Positions 13,896 through 16,215 of a stretch of DNA of 16,215 nt are shown in pieces. The notes under the pieces are model-generated. The model was not told where the DNA came from. It worked only from the letters and a program-made list of their open reading frames with translations, and did not search any database. How positions within the stretch are numbered: position 1 is the stretch's first letter; every line of letters begins with the position of its first letter. This DNA is from Lactobacillus delbrueckii (lineage in GTDB: Bacteria > Bacillota > Bacilli > Lactobacillales > Lactobacillaceae), in assembly GCA_004556255.1 (NCBI GenBank), contig SFHY01000016.1:1-16215 (forward strand). Direction: 5' to 3'. A program made the translations under genes and the position numbers.

Positions 13896-15983
13896 TTAAT
13901 CTTCTTTGAGGACTTCAGCCCAGACTTCGCCGCCCTCTTGGTAGACCCCTTGGATTTCCGGATCAAGGCCCGGGAACTTTCGGGCAGCCCCGATCAAGAC
14001 TTGGAAGTAGTTAACGTCCAGGTCCTGCCAGCGTTCACCAGGTGCCACGATGAAGACACCAGGCGGGTAAGGGAGGGCGCCTTCCAAGGCCATCCGTCCC
14101 TTGGCGTCGGCCAGTTTGACCAGTTCGCTGTTGCCGTGGACGAATTCGCGGTCAGCTTCTTTTGGCGTCAACTCGTAATTTTGGAAGCTGTCTTTTAAGA
14201 AAAGAGCCTGCTGGAGCTTAAAGATGTCATGCTCTTGGTAGTAGTGGTGGAGCTCCTGGCAGAGCTGGTAGAGGGTATAACCCTCGTAGCGGTCAGGATA
14301 CTGGGCCACTAATTCCGGCATGATGGAAGACAGGGGAGCCTTAGTCAAGTAGGCTTCTTCAAAGGCCATCAAGGCAGAGAAAAGGCCGTTCATGTCGACT
14401 TGCCCTTCGCCTGGCGTGAGCAGGTAGAGGGTGGAGTAGCTGTCGGACTTTTCCGGGATGATGTGCTTTTCGTGCAGGTAGAGGGAAACGATGGCGCCGG
14501 GGATGCCTTCTTCAATAAAGGCGGCTTTTGCCAGGTCAATGCCGGGCGTCATCAGGGTGACTTTTACCGGGCTTAGGGCAACTTCACCTGGAGCGATCAA
14601 TTTGAAGCCGTGCCAAGGCTCTTCTGGGGACAGTTTCCAGGCTTCCGGGTCCTGGGCCAAGACATCAGTTGGCAGGTCCTCCCACTTTTGCCCGCGGACA
14701 GTTGGGGGAACGAGGGGCTTAAAGAGCTTGCTTTCCTTTAAAAGGCGCTTGCGGAAGTCGATACCTAATTTAACGGTATCGTTCCACCAGTTGTTAACGG
14801 CCGGTGAAGCAGCCATGGCGCTGTTAGCGACAAGGGAAGCGTAGACCGGGTAGGAGTAGCTGGTCGTAACGTACTTCATGTAGGCATGGTTGAAGTGCTT
14901 GTGGTCGACGTAGCGCTTTTGCCCCTTGATGTGGCTGTCTTTTTTCAAAATCTGGGAGGCCTGGCCCACGCCGGCTTGCTGCTTGTGGACGGACTGGGTG
15001 ACCAGGATGCCCGGGTCATCGGGGCCGTAGGTCTGCTGGAAAGGAGAATAGTCTTTGAGGACGTCGACAAATTGTTCATAGCCGCCCCAGGCACAGTCAA
15101 AGAGGATGTAGTCGCAGAGGCGGCCAAGCTTTTCTAAGATGAGCTTGGCGTCGTAGAAGATGCCGTCGTAAGTTTCCAGCTGCAAAACAGCCAGGCGGAA
15201 AGGCCGGTCAGCCATGGCGCGGCCAGGGTCGACCTTGGCGATTTCCCGGCGGATCAAGTCTTCATCAAGACTGGCGGCGGTCAAAGGTCCGATCAAGCCG
15301 TCAGCGTTCCGGTCAGTAGGCAGGTAGACCGGCTTGGCCCCGGTCATGACCAGGGCGCTGTTGTAGATGGACTTGTGGTTGTTGCGGTCAAAAAGGACCA
15401 GGTCGCCTTCATCTAAAAGGGCGGTCGTGCAGATAGTGTTGGCGCTGGTTGTCCCGTTGGTGCAGAAGTAGACCTTGTCGGCGTTGAAGGCCTTAGCAGC
15501 TTCTTTCTGGGCTTCTAAGGGCCCGCCAGTGTGGTTCATCATATCGCCAAGTTCTGAAACGCAGTCAGAAGTATCGGCTCTGAAGTAGTTGTCACCGAAG
15601 AAGTTGCGCAAGACTGCCCCGGCTGGGTGGCGGTCATAGAAGCGGCCGTTGTGGTGGCCAGGGGTATCGAAGACCAGGTCGTCTTGGTCAGAAAAAGCCG
15701 TCAGCTCCCGGATAAAGCGGGGAACGTTGGCTTCTTCGTAGGTCTGGGCCAAGCGGCTGATTTCAGCTGGAGAGGTCTCAGGAGTAAATTCGATCAAGGG
15801 CAAGTCCAGGCCCAGCTTTTCCTTCATGGTTTGGTAGATGCCCCGGGACCGGCTGTCTTTTTCGTCGATGACCACGGCAGCCAGGCTGGCTGGGTTGACC
15901 AACTCGGTCAGTTCAGTTTTGGGCCAGTCGATTGGCAGATAGGGCAGAAGCTCTTTTTTAGCAGCGATTGCTAGATAATGCAT
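13896..15983 (-). CDS. Ornithine/lysine/arginine decarboxylase (probable inducible ornithine decarboxylase)
   Basis: This 695-residue fold-type I PLP decarboxylase, of the bacterial Orn/Lys/Arg class, releases CO2 from a basic amino acid to give putrescine or a related diamine and consumes a proton. The N-terminal wing domain (about 1-105) is followed by the PLP core with FCTNGTTSAN (173-182), DRNNHKS (199-205; H203 stacks on the ring), FDCAWGGY (295-302; D296) and SVHKQQAG (331-338; K334 binds PLP). A C-terminal domain from about 560 includes APLSSIMPELVAQYPDRYEGY. It is a little shorter than the 730-residue enzyme of Lactobacillus 30a. The ATG has AGAAAGGAA on the minus strand (15999-15991). 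A membrane-protein gene ends 38 bases upstream, so they may be cotranscribed. No ornithine/putrescine antiporter is visible here. Substrate choice among ornithine, lysine and arginine is inferred. Confidence 0.9.
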   Translation of the reverse strand: MHYLAIAAKKELLPYLPIDWPKTELTELVNPASLAAVVIDEKDSRSRGIYQTMKEKLGLDLPLIEFTPETSPAEISRLAQTYEEANVPRFIRELTAFSDQDDLVFDTPGHHNGRFYDRHPAGAVLRNFFGDNYFRADTSDCVSELGDMMNHTGGPLEAQKEAAKAFNADKVYFCTNGTTSANTICTTALLDEGDLVLFDRNNHKSIYNSALVMTGAKPVYLPTDRNADGLIGPLTAASLDEDLIRREIAKVDPGRAMADRPFRLAVLQLETYDGIFYDAKLILEKLGRLCDYILFDCAWGGYEQFVDVLKDYSPFQQTYGPDDPGILVTQSVHKQQAGVGQASQILKKDSHIKGQKRYVDHKHFNHAYMKYVTTSYSYPVYASLVANSAMAASPAVNNWWNDTVKLGIDFRKRLLKESKLFKPLVPPTVRGQKWEDLPTDVLAQDPEAWKLSPEEPWHGFKLIAPGEVALSPVKVTLMTPGIDLAKAAFIEEGIPGAIVSLYLHEKHIIPEKSDSYSTLYLLTPGEGQVDMNGLFSALMAFEEAYLTKAPLSSIMPELVAQYPDRYEGYTLYQLCQELHHYYQEHDIFKLQQALFLKDSFQNYELTPKEADREFVHGNSELVKLADAKGRMALEGALPYPPGVFIVAPGERWQDLDVNYFQVLIGAARKFPGLDPEIQGVYQEGGEVWAEVLKED

Positions 15984-16021
15984 TGAAAAATTCCTTTCTG
16001 TTTTATGGTTGATGAAAGTTG

Positions 16022-16215
16022 CTACTTGTACTTGCGGTCACGTTCATCGCGGAAAAAGTGATCAAAGAACCAGTCGTATTGAGAGAAAAAAAGGAGGATA
16101 CCGACGATAGCCGCGACTTGAAGCCAGACCGGGATATCGTAATCGCTGGTCAGCTTAAGAAAGGCAACCCGCAAGTAGGAATGGCCAACAAAGAGCCAAT
16201 ACAAAGAGTCGAGAA
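16022..16215 (-). CDS. C-terminal part of an unrecognised membrane protein (5' end outside window)
   Basis: The visible 63-codon end runs off the right edge with no stop, so the start lies beyond 16215; a TTG at 16204 is in frame but has no convincing ribosome site. It contains two hydrophobic stretches, SLYWLFVGHSYLRVAFL and WLQVAAIVGILLFF, and ends in a charged tail, HFFRDERDRKYK, likely cytoplasmic. I do not recognise the family. It ends 38 bases before the decarboxylase on the same strand, so the two may form one transcript, and a transport or envelope role linked to the amine pathway is possible but unproven. Confidence 0.6.
   Translation of the reverse strand, partial: LDSLYWLFVGHSYLRVAFLKLTSDYDIPVWLQVAAIVGILLFFSQYDWFFDHFFRDERDRKYK

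Noticed and set aside
1..16215. CRISPR arrays, toxin-antitoxin pairs or defence genes
   Set aside because: No regularly spaced repeats and no such protein families were seen; all sizeable genes are accounted for.

Overview
The window looks like a chromosomal segment of a lactic acid bacterium of the Lactobacillaceae. A high-GC member such as the Lactobacillus delbrueckii group fits best, but this is an inference from overall gene content, GC-rich third codon positions in most genes and Gram-positive wall-anchoring signals. No species marker is present. Both ends are incomplete.

Layout. (1) 1-2535: the distal part of a pilus locus. It holds the C-terminal end of an LPMTG wall-anchored pilin, a complete 333-aa LPQTG pilin with a CnaB-like domain, and a class C (pilus-assembling) sortase, closed by a terminator. 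The first ~155 bases do not belong to the pilin: on the minus strand they read as a piece of a TRAP transporter small permease (DctQ-like), so there is a rearrangement or assembly junction near 140-160. (2) 2580-4708: a CNNM/CorC-type CBS-domain membrane protein and a hypoxanthine phosphoribosyltransferase, each with its own promoter-like site and terminator. (3) 4737-6029 (minus): an APC-superfamily amino-acid permease, divergent from (4) 6136-9387: a tightly overlapped trio made of a membrane-anchored GH25-like protein with degenerate catalytic residues, a DEAD-box RNA helicase and an orphan lactose/cellobiose-type PTS IIC. (5) 9449-9559: tRNA-Arg(CCT), preceded by a perfect 11-bp inverted repeat and followed by a terminator. 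(6) 9560-11033: an AT-rich stretch with a long leader, then a second orphan PTS IIC of a different family. (7) 11041-12497: a uracil permease with a PyrR-binding-loop-like leader, no terminator in that leader, and a TTG start. (8) 12564-13889: a PLP enzyme of the 'aluminum resistance'/methionine gamma-lyase-like family, ending in a terminator shared with (9) the convergent 13896-15983 ornithine/lysine/arginine decarboxylase. (10) A truncated membrane-protein gene runs off the right end just upstream of the decarboxylase.

How the genes fit together. The left end builds and anchors surface pili. The middle is transport and nucleobase handling (hpt salvage, uracil uptake under apparent pyrimidine control, amino-acid and sugar permeases). 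The right end is amino-acid PLP chemistry, with a decarboxylase that could support acid tolerance or polyamine/diamine formation. I see no CRISPR array, no insertion sequence with recognisable ends and no phage gene. The least conventional items are the DctQ/pilin junction, the pseudoenzyme-like GH25 protein coupled to a helicase and a PTS permease, the inverted repeat over the tRNA promoter, and the terminator-less PyrR-type leader.
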